From: Luteimonas chenhongjianii
GTDB lineage: Bacteria; Pseudomonadota; Gammaproteobacteria; Xanthomonadales; Xanthomonadaceae
Length of the DNA: 64,000 nucleotides
Direction of reading: 5' to 3'
NCBI RefSeq assembly: GCF_002327105.1
Contig: NZ_CP023406.1
Span: 2,604,001-2,668,000 of the forward strand
Below the pieces are notes generated by a model, which was not told the DNA's origin, did no database searches, and saw only the letters and a program-made list of their open reading frames with translations. The translations under genes and the position numbers were made by a program. The stretch's first letter is position 1. The number at the start of each line of letters is the position of its first letter. Positions 1 to 13,526 of this stretch are shown one piece after another.

Positions 1-203
1 TGCCGCTGGTCGCCCTGGTCGCGGTGGCGACGGTGCTGGCCTCGGTGGTCGGCGACCTGTTCGAGAGCCTGCTCAAGCGGCACGTGGGGGCCAAGGACTC
101 GGGCACCCTGATCCCCGGCCACGGCGGCGTTCTCGACCGTCTCGACAGCGTGCTGGCGGCGTTGCCGGTGTTCGCCTTCGGGCAGATCTGGCTCGGTTTC
201 TGA
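1..203 (+). CDS. cdsA: Phosphatidate cytidylyltransferase (CDP-diglyceride synthase), C-terminal end
   Basis: Only the last 66 codons (from base 3) lie in the window; the start is upstream. CdsA is an inner-membrane enzyme that makes CDP-diacylglycerol from phosphatidate and CTP for phospholipid synthesis. The visible part holds the family signature: S-L-L-K-R, then K-D-S-G, then [11 protein letters not shown], followed by a hydrophobic last segment ending in IWLGF. The stop is 2 bases before the dxr start, so it is the upstream gene of the same operon, as in many gammaproteobacteria. Confidence 0.93.
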   Translation, partial: PLVALVAVATVLASVVGDLFESLLKRHVGAKDSGTLIPGHGGVLDRLDSVLAALPVFAFGQIWLGF

Positions 204-205
204 AA

Positions 206-1402
206 ATGCAGAACGCGACGGCAGACTTTCGCAAGGTTGCGGTGCTGGGCGCCACCGGTTCGATCGGCACCTCGGCGCTGGATGTCGTCGCCCGGCATCC
301 GGACCGCATGCGCGCCAGCGTGCTCGGCGCCGGGCGCGATGTCGACGGACTGGTCGCGCTTTGCGCCGCGCACCGCCCGGACCATGCGGTGATCGCCGAT
401 CCCGCCCTGCACGATGCGCTGGCGCAGGGGCTGCGTGATGCGCGGCTCGCGACCACGCCGCACGCAGGCATGGCCGCATTCGATGCGCTCGCCAGTGATG
501 CCGACGCCTGTGACACCGTGGTCGCCGCCATCGTCGGCGCCGCGGGGCTGGATTCCACGCTCGCAGCGCTGCGCGCCGGCAAGCGCGTGCTGCTTGCGAA
601 CAAGGAATCTCTGGTGCTCGCCGGCGGACTGATGATGCAGGCCGCGCGCGAGGCCGGTGCGGTGATCGTGCCGATCGACAGCGAACACAATGCGATCCAC
701 CAGTGCCTGCCGCCGGGGGGCGACTGTGGCGGTGTGTCCAGGATCATCCTGACCGCATCGGGCGGGCCGTTCCGAGGCCGCAGCCGGGAATCGCTGGCCG
801 ATGTCACGCCCGCCCAGGCCATCGCCCATCCCAAATGGTCGATGGGGCCGAAGATCTCGGTCGATTCGGCCACCCTGATGAACAAGGGGCTCGAATTGAT
901 CGAGGCGCATCACCTGTTCGACATGCCCGCCGACCGGCTGGACGTGCTGGTGCATCCGCAGAGTCTGGTGCATTCCTTCGTGGAGTTCGTCGACGGCTCC
1001 ACCCTCGCCCAGCTTGGCCTCCCCGACATGCGCACTGCGCTGGCGGTAGGACTGGGGCATCCGCACCGCATCGCCTCCGGTGTGCCCGGGCTCGACCTGT
1101 TGCGCCACGGCCAGCTGGACTTCGAGGCCCCCGACCACGACGCCTTCCCGTGCCTGGGCCTGGCGCGCGCGGCGCTGGTGGCCGGCGGCACTGCGCCTGC
1201 GGTGCTCAACGCAGCCAATGAAATCGCAGTTTCAGCCTTTCTTCAGGGGCAACTGCGTTTTCTGGCCATCCCGGCGCTGGTCGAGCACGTGCTCGCCGCG
1301 CTCCCTGCCGCGCCTGCCGCGACGCTGGACGTGTTGCGCGATGCCGACGCACGCGCCCGCGCCGCCGCGACGCAGGCGCTCGAAACCGGCGTGATCCATT
1401 GA
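206..1402 (+). CDS. dxr: 1-deoxy-D-xylulose 5-phosphate reductoisomerase
   Basis: Cytosolic NADPH enzyme that rearranges and reduces DXP to 2-C-methylerythritol 4-phosphate, the committed step of non-mevalonate isoprenoid synthesis. The protein has 398 residues, the usual length. The NADPH-binding GATGSIG motif is at about 15-21, NKE at 132-134 and the metal/substrate motif D158-S-E160-H-N. A later [14 protein letters not shown] block is also typical. The start is ATG, 2 bases after the cdsA stop, so translation is probably coupled. Its isoprenoid product feeds the pathway used by IspA, encoded at 17711. Confidence 0.97.
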   Translation: MQNATADFRKVAVLGATGSIGTSALDVVARHPDRMRASVLGAGRDVDGLVALCAAHRPDHAVIADPALHDALAQGLRDARLATTPHAGMAAFDALASDADACDTVVAAIVGAAGLDSTLAALRAGKRVLLANKESLVLAGGLMMQAAREAGAVIVPIDSEHNAIHQCLPPGGDCGGVSRIILTASGGPFRGRSRESLADVTPAQAIAHPKWSMGPKISVDSATLMNKGLELIEAHHLFDMPADRLDVLVHPQSLVHSFVEFVDGSTLAQLGLPDMRTALAVGLGHPHRIASGVPGLDLLRHGQLDFEAPDHDAFPCLGLARAALVAGGTAPAVLNAANEIAVSAFLQGQLRFLAIPALVEHVLAALPAAPAATLDVLRDADARARAAATQALETGVIH

Positions 1403-1411
1403 GCATTCGTG

Positions 1412-2776
1412 ATGTCTGAATTCCTCGGCTCGGTGTGGTGGCTCATCGTCAGCCTCGGCGTGCTGGTGACCTTCCACGAGTTCGGACATTTCTGGGTCGC
1501 GCGGCGCTGCGGGGTACGCGTGCTGCGGTTCTCGATCGGGTTCGGGCGGCCGCTGTGGTCGCGGCGCGGCAAGGACGGCACCGTCTACCAGGTCGCGATG
1601 ATCCCGCTCGGCGGCTACGTCAAGATGCTCGACGAGCGCGAAGGCCCCGTGCCCGAAGCCGAGGCGCACGCGGCATTCAACCGCGCCTCGGTCTGGAAGC
1701 GCATCGCCATCGTCGCGGCCGGGCCGGTCGCGAACCTGATCCTGTGCGTCGCCCTGCTGTGGGCGATGTTCGTCATCGGAAGGCCGGACTACGCGCCGGT
1801 CGTCGGCCAGTCCAGCGGGATTGCCGAGGCCTCGGGCCTGCGCCGGGACGACCGCATCGACGCCGTCGGCGAACGCGCGACCCCCACCTGGATGGAAGTG
1901 CAGCTGGCCCTGCTCCCGGCCGCGCTCGACCGCCACGACATCGCGCTGCAGGTGCGCGACGCCGACGACCGGGAGGTCGTCCGCGACCTGCGCCTGTCCA
2001 CCCTGCCGGCCGACTTCGACCAGCGGCGCATCGCCGCGGCAGTCGGTCTGTGGCCGCGGCACCTGCTGCTGCCGCCGGTGGTGGGGCGCGTCGAGCCCGA
2101 CTCGGCGGCCTGGGGCATCCTCGCCGAGGGCGACCGCCTGACCGCGATCGACGGCCACCCGGTGCACGCCTTCGAGGACATCGGCCCCCTGGTCCAGGCC
2201 CTCGGCGAGCAGGGCGGCCAGGCGATGGTCGAGGTGGAGCGTAACGGCGAGCGGCTCGCCCTCGAGATGGCGCCGCGGCAGATGGAACGTCCTGACGGAC
2301 GCGGGCGGTACTGGGCCTTCGGAATCGCGCCGCCGCCCAACCTGTCCCTGCCGCCTAAGGATGCGCTGCAGCGCTACGGCCCCCTCGACGCCGTGCCGGC
2401 GGCGTTGCGTGAGGTAAGCCACCAGGCCGGCCAACTCGTGGCGATGATCGGACGCGCGTTCACTGGCCGGGTAGCGATCGAGAACACGGTCGCCGGCCCG
2501 ATCACCATCGCCCGCGCCGCCAATACCTACGCCGGCCAGGGCGCGGCCTGGTACCTGACCATCCTCGCCCTGCTCTCCCTGAGCCTGGCGATCCTGAACC
2601 TCCTCCCGATTCCGCTGCTGGATGGGGGGCACCTGTTGTATTACCTTATCGAGTTGGTCAAAGGCAGCCCGGTGAGCGAGCGCACGATGATGGCCGGGCA
2701 GTACGTCGGCATGGCCCTGCTGGCCTGCCTGATGGGCCTGGCGTTCTACAACGACATCCTCCAACTCGTCCGCTGA
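1412..2776 (+). CDS. rseP: Site-2 zinc metalloprotease RseP
   Basis: Inner-membrane intramembrane protease that cuts the anti-sigma factor RseA and leftover signal peptides in the sigma-E envelope stress response. The predicted product has 454 residues. The zinc motif HEFGH is at 22-26 in the first membrane segment, a PDZ region follows in the middle, and the second active-site motif N-L-L-P-I-P-L-L-D-G-G is near 396-406. A GTG at 1409 is in frame just before the ATG at 1412. I use the ATG because the product then starts MSEFLG, as in related proteins. It lies 9 bases after dxr and just before bamA, fitting the envelope-stress context. Confidence 0.95.
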   Translation: MSEFLGSVWWLIVSLGVLVTFHEFGHFWVARRCGVRVLRFSIGFGRPLWSRRGKDGTVYQVAMIPLGGYVKMLDEREGPVPEAEAHAAFNRASVWKRIAIVAAGPVANLILCVALLWAMFVIGRPDYAPVVGQSSGIAEASGLRRDDRIDAVGERATPTWMEVQLALLPAALDRHDIALQVRDADDREVVRDLRLSTLPADFDQRRIAAAVGLWPRHLLLPPVVGRVEPDSAAWGILAEGDRLTAIDGHPVHAFEDIGPLVQALGEQGGQAMVEVERNGERLALEMAPRQMERPDGRGRYWAFGIAPPPNLSLPPKDALQRYGPLDAVPAALREVSHQAGQLVAMIGRAFTGRVAIENTVAGPITIARAANTYAGQGAAWYLTILALLSLSLAILNLLPIPLLDGGHLLYYLIELVKGSPVSERTMMAGQYVGMALLACLMGLAFYNDILQLVR

Positions 2777-2842
2777 CACCTGCCCCGACCCGGCTTCCGC
2801 CGCGCCAACGCGCCGGAACCATTCCCCTACCCGGATCCAAAG

Positions 2843-5386
2843 ATGACGCGAATGCCTGACCGCCGAATGCTCGCCCTCGCCCTCGCCACGGTGATCGCCG
2901 CACCGGCCTGGGCCCAGTCGACGGCCAATGCACCTGTGGCGGCCGCCGCGCCCGCACTGACGCCACTGGCCCCCGCCAGCGCAAGCAACTTCACCGTCAG
3001 CGACATCCGTGTCGACGGCCTGCAGCGCATCGGCGCGGGCACGGTATTCACCTACCTGCCCGTGGAACGCGGCGACACCGTCGACGCCTCGCGGATCAGC
3101 GATGCGGTGCGTGCGCTCTACCGCACCGGCTTCTTCGAGGACATCCAGGTCGCCCGCCAGGGCGACATCCTGGTGTTCACGGTCAGCGAGCGCCCCGCGA
3201 TCAACCGCCTGACGCTGACCGGCAACAAGGACATCAAGACCGAGGACCTGACCAAGGGCCTCAACGAGATCGGCCTGTCCGAAGGCGAGACCTTCGACCG
3301 TCTGGACCTCGACCGCGTGACCCAGGAACTGGTTCGCCAGTACAACAACCGCGGCAAGTACAACGTACGCATCACGCCGACCGTCTCGCGGCTGGATCGC
3401 AACCGGGTCGACATCGCGATCAACGTCGAGGAAGGCAAGGCGGCGAAGATCCGTCACATCAACGTGATCGGCAACGAGACCTTCGATCTCGACACCCTGA
3501 CCGACAACTGGGAATCGGGCGAGTCCAACTGGCTCAGCTGGTATCGCCGCGACGACCAGTACTCGCGCGAGAAGCTCGAGGGCGACCGCGAGAAGCTGCA
3601 CAACTTCTACCTCGACCGCGGCTACATCGACTTCAGCGAAGACAGCATCCAGGTCTCGATCAGCCCCGACAAGGCGGACATGTTCATCACCGCCGGCATC
3701 ACCGAGGGTGAGGTCTACACGGTCTCGGACGTGGAGGTCACCGGAAACACGGTGCTGCCGAAGGAAGAGATCGAGAGCCGCGTGTTCGTGCACGAAGGCC
3801 AGGTGTTCTCGCGCGCGCTGCTGGAGCTCAGCTCCGATGCGATCATCGCCACGCTCGGCAACATCGGCTACGCCTTCGCCCAGGTGAATCCGATCCCTGA
3901 AGTCGACCGCGAGAACCGCACGGTCGCGATCAATCTGCAGGTCGTGCCGGGCCCGCGGGTGCAGGTCCGGCGCATCCAGTTCAAGGGCAACAGCCGCACC
4001 TCCGACGAGGTAATGCGCCGCGAGATGCGCCAGTTCGAGGGCAGCTGGTACTCGCAGGCCGCGGTCGACCGCTCCAAGGTCCGTCTGCAGCGGCTGGGAT
4101 ACTTCGAGTCCGGCAGCGTCAATGTCGAAAGCCAGCCCGTGCCGGGCAGCAACGACGAGGTGGACGTGGTCTTCAGCGTCACCGAGACCACGTCGGGCAG
4201 CTTCGTGTTCGGCCTGGGGTACTCGCAGCTCGCCGGCGTGACCACAACGGTGCAGCTGTCGCAGAACAACTTCCTCGGCAGCGGCAACCGCGTGTCGGTC
4301 GAGGCGCAGCGCAACGTGTATCTGCAGCGCTACTCGTTCTCGTTCATGAATCCGTATTTCACCGACGGCGGCATGTCGCTGGGCTACAACCTGTGGTGGC
4401 GCGAGTTCGACAACTCCGAGTTCAACACCGCGCAGTACTCCTCGACCAGCGCGGCGGCACAGACCATCCTGGGCATTCCGCTGACCGAGAACGACTCGAT
4501 CTCGCTGCTGTTCGGCATCGACCGCAACCAGATCTTCGCCTGGCGCGGCTCCTCGCCCGAATCCATCGTGGATTACATCGAGGCCTTCGACTCGCGGACC
4601 TTCCACGCCTGGCGCAGCGAGCTCGCCTGGGCGCGCGACACGCGCAACGACTTCCTGCAGCCCACCCGCGGCATGATGCAGCGGGTCTCGCTCGAAACCA
4701 CCCTGCCCGGCTCGACCGCCGAGTACTTCAAGCTCAATTACGAGATCTCGAAGTACTGGCCGATCAACCGCCATCTGGTGCTCAACACCCGCGCAGAGCT
4801 GGGCTACGGCGACAGCTACGGCAGCGACATCGTGCGCAATGTCTGCTTTACCGCTGGGCAGCAGCCGACCGAGGCCAATCCGAATCCGCCGCCGGCGCCC
4901 GCGCCGAGCGATCCGTGCGAGCCGACGTCCAGCGACTACATCCGCACCATCACCGCGAACGGCCTGCCGTTCTACGAGAACTTCTACGCCGGTGGCGCGC
5001 GCTCGGTACGCGGTTTCCGTGACAACACGCTCGGCCCGCGCGAGGCCGCGTTCGGCAGCAGCTTCCTGCAGCCGATCGGTGGCGCGGTCAAGACGGTCGG
5101 TTCGGCGGAGATGTTCTTCCCGCAGCTGATCAAGTCGCCTGCCGCGCGCATCTCGGCCTTCGTCGACTTCGGCAACGTCTTCAAGGACGTCGATTCGTGG
5201 GACGCCAAGGAACTGCGCGCATCGGCCGGCATCGCGCTGATGTGGCGGGCGCCGGTCGGCCCGATCTCGATCAGCTATGCCTATCCGCTGCGGCAGCAGA
5301 AGGAAGTGCGCGGCGGTTCCGGCGAGCTGATCAAGCAGGGTGACGAGGTCGAGCGCCTGCAGTTCACGTTCGGCGGTGCGTTCTGA
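2843..5386 (+). CDS. bamA: Outer membrane protein assembly factor BamA
   Basis: Central Omp85 protein of the BAM complex, which folds beta-barrel proteins into the outer membrane. The product has 847 residues. A signal peptide ends about A24 (AWA-Q). Five POTRA repeats follow, beginning near NFTVSDIRV, and the last ~420 residues form a 16-strand barrel ending in an aromatic F. The conserved V-R-G-F motif of loop 6 is present. Just before it is an unusual proline-rich loop with two cysteines, C668 and C692. An in-frame ATG at 2852 is an alternative start. No skp gene lies between bamA and lpxD, unlike E. coli. Confidence 0.96.
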   Translation: MTRMPDRRMLALALATVIAAPAWAQSTANAPVAAAAPALTPLAPASASNFTVSDIRVDGLQRIGAGTVFTYLPVERGDTVDASRISDAVRALYRTGFFEDIQVARQGDILVFTVSERPAINRLTLTGNKDIKTEDLTKGLNEIGLSEGETFDRLDLDRVTQELVRQYNNRGKYNVRITPTVSRLDRNRVDIAINVEEGKAAKIRHINVIGNETFDLDTLTDNWESGESNWLSWYRRDDQYSREKLEGDREKLHNFYLDRGYIDFSEDSIQVSISPDKADMFITAGITEGEVYTVSDVEVTGNTVLPKEEIESRVFVHEGQVFSRALLELSSDAIIATLGNIGYAFAQVNPIPEVDRENRTVAINLQVVPGPRVQVRRIQFKGNSRTSDEVMRREMRQFEGSWYSQAAVDRSKVRLQRLGYFESGSVNVESQPVPGSNDEVDVVFSVTETTSGSFVFGLGYSQLAGVTTTVQLSQNNFLGSGNRVSVEAQRNVYLQRYSFSFMNPYFTDGGMSLGYNLWWREFDNSEFNTAQYSSTSAAAQTILGIPLTENDSISLLFGIDRNQIFAWRGSSPESIVDYIEAFDSRTFHAWRSELAWARDTRNDFLQPTRGMMQRVSLETTLPGSTAEYFKLNYEISKYWPINRHLVLNTRAELGYGDSYGSDIVRNVCFTAGQQPTEANPNPPPAPAPSDPCEPTSSDYIRTITANGLPFYENFYAGGARSVRGFRDNTLGPREAAFGSSFLQPIGGAVKTVGSAEMFFPQLIKSPAARISAFVDFGNVFKDVDSWDAKELRASAGIALMWRAPVGPISISYAYPLRQQKEVRGGSGELIKQGDEVERLQFTFGGAF

Positions 5387-5400
5387 TCCCGGCGCCGCCG

Positions 5401-6429
5401 ATGACCGGAACCGAAACCCGCCACACCGCCGCCGCGCTCGCCGAGCGCTTCGGACTCGCAGTCCATGGCGCGCCCGACACCACAGTGAGTGGTGTCGGCA
5501 CGCTCGCAGGCGCTACTGAAGACCAGCTGTCGTTCCTGTCCAATCCGCGCTACCGAGCGCAGTTGTCGACGACCCGCGCCGGTATCGTGGTGCTGCGCGA
5601 AGCCGACGCGGCAGGATATGCGGGCACCGCGCTGATCGCCCGGGATCCCTATGTCGCGTACGCGAAGATCGCGGCGCTGTTCGAGCCGGCCAGCGATGCC
5701 CCGGCGGGCGTGCACGGCTCGGCCGTCATCGATCCCACCGCGCAGATCGACCCGACAGCATCGATCGGTCCTCTGGTCAGCATCGGCGCCCGCAGCGTCG
5801 TCGGCGCCGGCGCCAGCATCGGACCCGGCTGCGTGGTGGGCGAAGACTGCGTGGTCGGCGAGGGCAGCCGCCTGATCGCACGCGTCACCCTGGTCACGCG
5901 TGTGCGCCTGGGCCGGCGGGTGACCCTCCATCCGGGCGCCGTGCTCGGGGCGGCCGGCTTCGGCCTGGCGATGGACGCCGGCCAGTGGATCAACGTCCCG
6001 CAGCTGGGCGGGGTCGTGGTCGGCGACGACAGCGACATCGGCGCCAATACGACCATCGATCGCGGCGCCCTCGACGACACCGTGATCGAGGAGGACGTGC
6101 GCCTCGACAACCTGATCCAGGTCGGACACAACGTGCGCATCGGCGCGCATACCGCGGTCGCGGGCTGTGTCGGCATCGCCGGCAGCACGAAGATCGGCCG
6201 CTACTGCCTGCTGGCAGGCAAGGTCGGCGTCGCCGGCCATCTCGAAATCTGCGACCGCGTCGTTGTCCATGCGATGACGATGGTGTCGGCTTCAATCACC
6301 GAGCCCGGCGAATATTCGGCCGGCATTCCCGCCCAGCCCACGCGCGAGTGGCGGAAGAATGCCGTACGGATCCGCCAGCTCGATTCGCTCGCGCGCCGCG
6401 TCACGGCGCTCGGGAAGGGGGAAACATGA
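5401..6429 (+). CDS. lpxD: UDP-3-O-(3-hydroxyacyl)glucosamine N-acyltransferase
   Basis: Third enzyme of lipid A synthesis; it adds a 3-hydroxyacyl chain from acyl-ACP to the 2-amino group of UDP-3-O-acyl-glucosamine. The protein has 342 residues: an N-terminal uridine-binding domain (about 1-100), then hexapeptide repeats forming a left-handed beta helix (about 105-310). The putative catalytic histidine is H243 in IQVGHN, matching E. coli H239. It starts 14 bases after bamA, and its TGA stop overlaps the fabZ ATG (ATGA), which suggests coupled translation. Confidence 0.96.
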   Translation: MTGTETRHTAAALAERFGLAVHGAPDTTVSGVGTLAGATEDQLSFLSNPRYRAQLSTTRAGIVVLREADAAGYAGTALIARDPYVAYAKIAALFEPASDAPAGVHGSAVIDPTAQIDPTASIGPLVSIGARSVVGAGASIGPGCVVGEDCVVGEGSRLIARVTLVTRVRLGRRVTLHPGAVLGAAGFGLAMDAGQWINVPQLGGVVVGDDSDIGANTTIDRGALDDTVIEEDVRLDNLIQVGHNVRIGAHTAVAGCVGIAGSTKIGRYCLLAGKVGVAGHLEICDRVVVHAMTMVSASITEPGEYSAGIPAQPTREWRKNAVRIRQLDSLARRVTALGKGET

Positions 6430-6896
6430 CGCAGGACGACACCCGGGCAGAGATCACGCTGCCGATCCACATCGACGGCATCCAGGGCCTGTTGCCCCAC
6501 CGCTATCCGTTCCTGCTGGTCGACCGCGTCGTCGAGTTCGAGCCCGGCAAGCGCGTGCTCTGCTACAAGAATGTCTCGGCCAACGAGCAGTTCTTCCAGG
6601 GGCATTTTCCGAGCCAGCCGGTGATGCCAGGCGTGCTGGTGGTCGAAGCGTTGGCCCAGGCCGGCGGCATCCTGTCGCACCTCACCCGGGGCAAGAACCA
6701 CAATGGCAACCTCTCCTACCTGGTGAAGGTGGACGCGGCGAAGTTCTCGCGCATGGTGGTGCCGGGGGACCGCCTGGAACTCGAGGTCTCGATCAAGCGC
6801 GAGATCCGCAACATGACGATGTATTCGGGCATCGCCCGGGTCGACGGCGAACAGGCCGCGTGCGCGGAGATCCTCTGCGCCGAGGTCCCGCGCTGA
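6426..6896 (+). CDS. fabZ: 3-hydroxyacyl-ACP dehydratase FabZ
   Basis: Hot-dog dehydratase of type II fatty acid synthesis that converts 3-hydroxyacyl-ACP to trans-2-enoyl-ACP. It competes with LpxA/LpxD for hydroxyacyl-ACP, which explains its conserved place between them. The protein has 156 residues. Catalytic H60 is in [12 protein letters not shown] and E74 in VVEALAQ. The start is the ATG overlapping the lpxD stop by four bases. The purine-rich stretch ggaaggggga just upstream is a strong ribosome binding site inside lpxD. Confidence 0.96.
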   Translation: MTQDDTRAEITLPIHIDGIQGLLPHRYPFLLVDRVVEFEPGKRVLCYKNVSANEQFFQGHFPSQPVMPGVLVVEALAQAGGILSHLTRGKNHNGNLSYLVKVDAAKFSRMVVPGDRLELEVSIKREIRNMTMYSGIARVDGEQAACAEILCAEVPR

Positions 6897-6897
6897 C

Positions 6898-7680
6898 ATG
6901 GCCGTGCACATCCACGCCAGCGCGGTCGTCGATCCCGGCGCGAAGCTCGGCGAGGACGTGCGCATCGGTGCGTTCTCGCTGATCGGCCCCGAGGTCGAAA
7001 TCGGCGACGGGACGATCGTCGGGCCACACTGCAGCATCCACGGGCCCACGCGCATCGGCCAGGGCAACCACATCCACGGTCACGCCGCGATCGGTGGCGA
7101 GGCGCAGGACAAGAAATTCGCCGGCGAACGCACCGAGCTCGTGATCGGTGATCGCAACACGATCCGCGAGTTCGTGACGATCAACCGCGGGACCGGCGAC
7201 GGCGGCGGCGTCACCCGCATCGGCGACGACAACTGGTTCCTCGCCTACACGCACGTCGCCCACGACTGCGTGGTCGGCAACCGCTGCGTGTTCTCCAACA
7301 ATGCGACGCTCGCCGGTCACGTGACCGTCGGCGACCACGTGATCCTCAGTGGCTTCGTCGGCATCCACCAGTTCTGCCGCATTGGTGCGCATGCGTTCAT
7401 CGGAATGGGCGCGTTCGTCAATGGCGACGTCCCCCCCTTCGTGATGGTCGCCCAGGACGGCTATGGCCGTCCGCGGGGCGTCAATATCGAAGGTCTCAGG
7501 CGCCGCGGCTTCGACAGCGCACGCACCTCGGCGATCAAGCGTGCCTATCGCGCACTGTATGTGTCCGGCGATTCGCTGGCCGACGCGCGCGCACGCCTTG
7601 CAGAGATGGCGCAGGACAGCGACGACGTCCATGAATTCCTCGCGTTCATCGAATCGGGCGACCGTCCGCTGCTGCGTTGA
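6898..7680 (+). CDS. lpxA: UDP-N-acetylglucosamine O-acyltransferase
   Basis: First enzyme of lipid A synthesis; transfers a 3-hydroxyacyl chain to the 3-OH of UDP-GlcNAc. The 260-residue protein is close to the 262 of E. coli. Hexapeptide repeats (I-G-x-x-x-x type) fill about 1-190, followed by a C-terminal helical region. The catalytic histidine is H122 in HVAHDC (E. coli H125). The ATG is one base after the fabZ stop, and the gene is followed directly by lpxB. Confidence 0.96.
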   Translation: MAVHIHASAVVDPGAKLGEDVRIGAFSLIGPEVEIGDGTIVGPHCSIHGPTRIGQGNHIHGHAAIGGEAQDKKFAGERTELVIGDRNTIREFVTINRGTGDGGGVTRIGDDNWFLAYTHVAHDCVVGNRCVFSNNATLAGHVTVGDHVILSGFVGIHQFCRIGAHAFIGMGAFVNGDVPPFVMVAQDGYGRPRGVNIEGLRRRGFDSARTSAIKRAYRALYVSGDSLADARARLAEMAQDSDDVHEFLAFIESGDRPLLR

Positions 7681-7709
7681 GCATCCGAACGCGGCACGGC
7701 GAGACGCCG

Positions 7710-8960
7710 ATGCCGCACAATGACGTCGTGCCCGTGTCCGCGCCAACTCCCGTGCCTTCCTCCGCCGACAGCGCCTCCGCGCCGCTGCGCATTGCACTTG
7801 TCGCGGGCGAGGCCTCCGGTGACCTTCTCGGCGCGGGCCTGATCGAGCAGCTGCGGGCGCGCCATCCGCAGGCGATCTTTGCCGGCGTCGGCGGCGACGC
7901 GATGCGCGCGGCCGGCATGGACACCTGGCACGACGCCTCCGAGCTCGCGGTGATGGGGCTGTCGGAAGTGCTGCGGCACCTGCCGCGCCTGCTGCGCCTG
8001 CGCCGCGACCTGCGCGAGCGCCTGCTGCAATGGCGGCCGGACATCTTCGTCGGCATCGACGCTCCCGATTTCAACCTGGGGCTGGAACGCGCGCTCAAGC
8101 AGCGCGGGATCCGCACCGTCCACTACGTGAGCCCGTCGATCTGGGCCTGGCGCCAGGGGCGCGCGGCGAAGATCGGACGCAGCGCAGACCTGGTGCTGTG
8201 CCTGTTCCCGATGGAACCGCCGATCTATGCCACCCACGGCGTGGACGCGCGGTTCGTCGGGCACCCGCTGGCGGAGATGCTTGCGCTCGAGCCCGATCGC
8301 GCCGCGGCGCGCACAGCGCTCGGAATCGCTGACGACGCACCGGTGCTCGCGGTCCTGCCCGGCTCGCGGCTCGGCGAAATCGCGCGGCTCGGCGAGATCT
8401 TCCTCGATGCCGCCGCGCGCGTGGCCGCTGCCCTGCCCGGCCTGCGCATCGTGGTGCCGGCGGCCAATGCATCGTGTCGCGACGCGATCGATGCCCTGCG
8501 CGCGCAAGCCCGGTTCGCCGATCTCGACATCCGGGTACTCGACGGCCAGGCCCGCACCGCCATGGTCGCCAGCGATGTCGTGCTGCTCGCGTCCGGCACC
8601 GCCACGCTCGAGGCGCTGCTGGCCAAGCGGCCGATGGTTGTGGGCTACCGCATTTCGCCGAGCACGGCCTTCGTCGTGCGCCTGCTGAGGCTGATGAAGG
8701 TCGACCGCTTCTCGCTGCCCAATGTCCTGGCGGGCCGCACGATCGCGCCGGAGTTCATGCAGGAAGGCTGCACGCCCGAGAACCTGTCGACGGCCGTGCT
8801 GCACTGGTTCCGCGATCCACATGCGGCGCAGGCTCTACAGCCCGTCTATCGCGATCTGCATCTGCAACTGCGCCGCGGCGCATCGGCGACCGCTGCCGAT
8901 GCGGTCGCACGCCTGGCCGTGCCCGCGCTGCCCGCGCCCGGTCCGGGAGCAACGCCATGA
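7710..8960 (+). CDS. lpxB: Lipid-A-disaccharide synthase
   Basis: GT-B glycosyltransferase at the inner face of the cytoplasmic membrane; joins UDP-2,3-diacylglucosamine and lipid X into the lipid A disaccharide. I use the ATG at 7710, giving 416 residues with a short Pro/Ser-rich leader before the conserved [16 protein letters not shown] at 7677 overlapping the lpxA stop would add 11 residues. Family blocks seen include V-S-P-S-I-W-A-W-R near 145-155 and [10 protein letters not shown]. The stop overlaps the rnhB start. Confidence 0.95.
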   Translation: MPHNDVVPVSAPTPVPSSADSASAPLRIALVAGEASGDLLGAGLIEQLRARHPQAIFAGVGGDAMRAAGMDTWHDASELAVMGLSEVLRHLPRLLRLRRDLRERLLQWRPDIFVGIDAPDFNLGLERALKQRGIRTVHYVSPSIWAWRQGRAAKIGRSADLVLCLFPMEPPIYATHGVDARFVGHPLAEMLALEPDRAAARTALGIADDAPVLAVLPGSRLGEIARLGEIFLDAAARVAAALPGLRIVVPAANASCRDAIDALRAQARFADLDIRVLDGQARTAMVASDVVLLASGTATLEALLAKRPMVVGYRISPSTAFVVRLLRLMKVDRFSLPNVLAGRTIAPEFMQEGCTPENLSTAVLHWFRDPHAAQALQPVYRDLHLQLRRGASATAADAVARLAVPALPAPGPGATP

Positions 8961-9586
8961 CCCGGCGCCTGCGCGTTGCCGGTGTCGACGAGGCCGGCCG
9001 GGGGCCTCTGGCCGGGCCGGTGGTGGTCGCGGCAGTGATCCTGCACCCGAAGCGCCCGATCGACGGTCTGGACGATTCCAAGAAGCTGACCGGGAAGCGC
9101 CGCGAGGCGCTGTATCCGCAGATCGTCGAGCGAGCGCTTGCATGGCGGGTGGAATTCGTCGATGTCGACGAGATCGACCGCATCAACATCTACCAGGCGA
9201 CGATGGTCGGCATGGCGCGCGCGGTGCAGGCGCTGGCGCCGGCCGCCGAGCGCGTGCTGGTCGACGGCAACCGCCTGCCACGCGGCCTGCCCTGTCCGGC
9301 GCGCGCAATCGTCGGCGGCGATGCGCTCGAACAGTCGATCATGGCCGCCTCGATCCTGGCCAAGGTCGCGCGCGACCGGGCCATGGTCGCGCTGCACGAG
9401 CACTGGCCCGATTACGGCTTCGACCAGCACAAGGGTTACTCGGCGCCGCTGCATCTGGCCGCCCTGCTCGCCCACGGCCCCTGCGTCCACCACCGTCGCA
9501 GCTTCGCGCCCGTGGCGCGGCTGCTGACCCCGCAAGCGGAGCCCCCGGCGACCGCCGATCTGTTCGCCGATGCGCTGCCGGCCTGA
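8957..9586 (+). CDS. rnhB: Ribonuclease HII
   Basis: Endonuclease that cuts RNA in RNA-DNA hybrids and starts removal of single ribonucleotides from DNA. The 209-residue protein begins with the family motif [12 protein letters not shown], giving catalytic D11 and E12. Further acidic sites lie in V-L-V-D-G-N and near A-K-V-A-R-D. The ATG overlaps the lpxB stop by four bases (ATGA). The lpxB-rnhB-dnaE order is conserved in gammaproteobacteria. Confidence 0.95.
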   Translation: MTRRLRVAGVDEAGRGPLAGPVVVAAVILHPKRPIDGLDDSKKLTGKRREALYPQIVERALAWRVEFVDVDEIDRINIYQATMVGMARAVQALAPAAERVLVDGNRLPRGLPCPARAIVGGDALEQSIMAASILAKVARDRAMVALHEHWPDYGFDQHKGYSAPLHLAALLAHGPCVHHRRSFAPVARLLTPQAEPPATADLFADALPA

Positions 9587-9826
9587 GTGACCATGGACGC
9601 AACCGGCGTGCAGCATCGACGCCAGGCCCACTCCGCCCCCCCATCCGACCGGCTGCCACAGGCCGGCTTCTCCCGCGGCTGTTCATCTCCTGCCCGGGCC
9701 CGGACTGAACGCGGCCCCCGTGGCACGACCGTCGCATCCGCGCCAGGGCGCGAGCCGCCCGCTGTCAAGCCTTGTCCACCCCCACCCCGACCCCTAACCT
9801 GAGCCTCCGGCCGCCACGCCTGCGCA
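9587..9826. other. Intergenic region rnhB-dnaE
   Basis: This 240-base gap has no coding sequence I can support; the reading frames through it have no recognisable product. A weak promoter-like pair for dnaE is visible: TTGTCC at 9772-9777 and TAACCT at 9795-9800, spaced 17 bases. That would start a transcript about 23 bases before the dnaE ATG. The matches to consensus are poor, so this is only a candidate. I see no hairpin with a T run. Confidence 0.3.
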
Positions 9827-13357
<3,531 letters not shown>

Positions 13358-13526
13358 GCGGGTCCGGCCAACATCCGTCATCTTGCGGCGATCTGCGTTC
13401 CGGACGCCCTCGTACGGCCCCATCCGACGCGCTCGGCTAAACTGTCGGCCCTCCGGCCAGGCCGGACCTGCGTGGCGCCAGGCGCCCGGGTCCACCGCAA
13501 CCGCTCATCACCGACGGCTTTCCCGA

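Noticed and set aside
1232-4774. Very long open frame (about 1180 codons) on the minus strand
   Set aside because: It runs antisense to dxr, rseP and bamA, all with clear motifs. High G+C leaves few stops, and the product has only low-complexity His/Arg/Val-rich sequence.
9772-9800. Promoter for dnaE
   Set aside because: TTGTCC and TAACCT at 17-base spacing match the consensus poorly; mentioned in the intergenic entry but not listed as a promoter.
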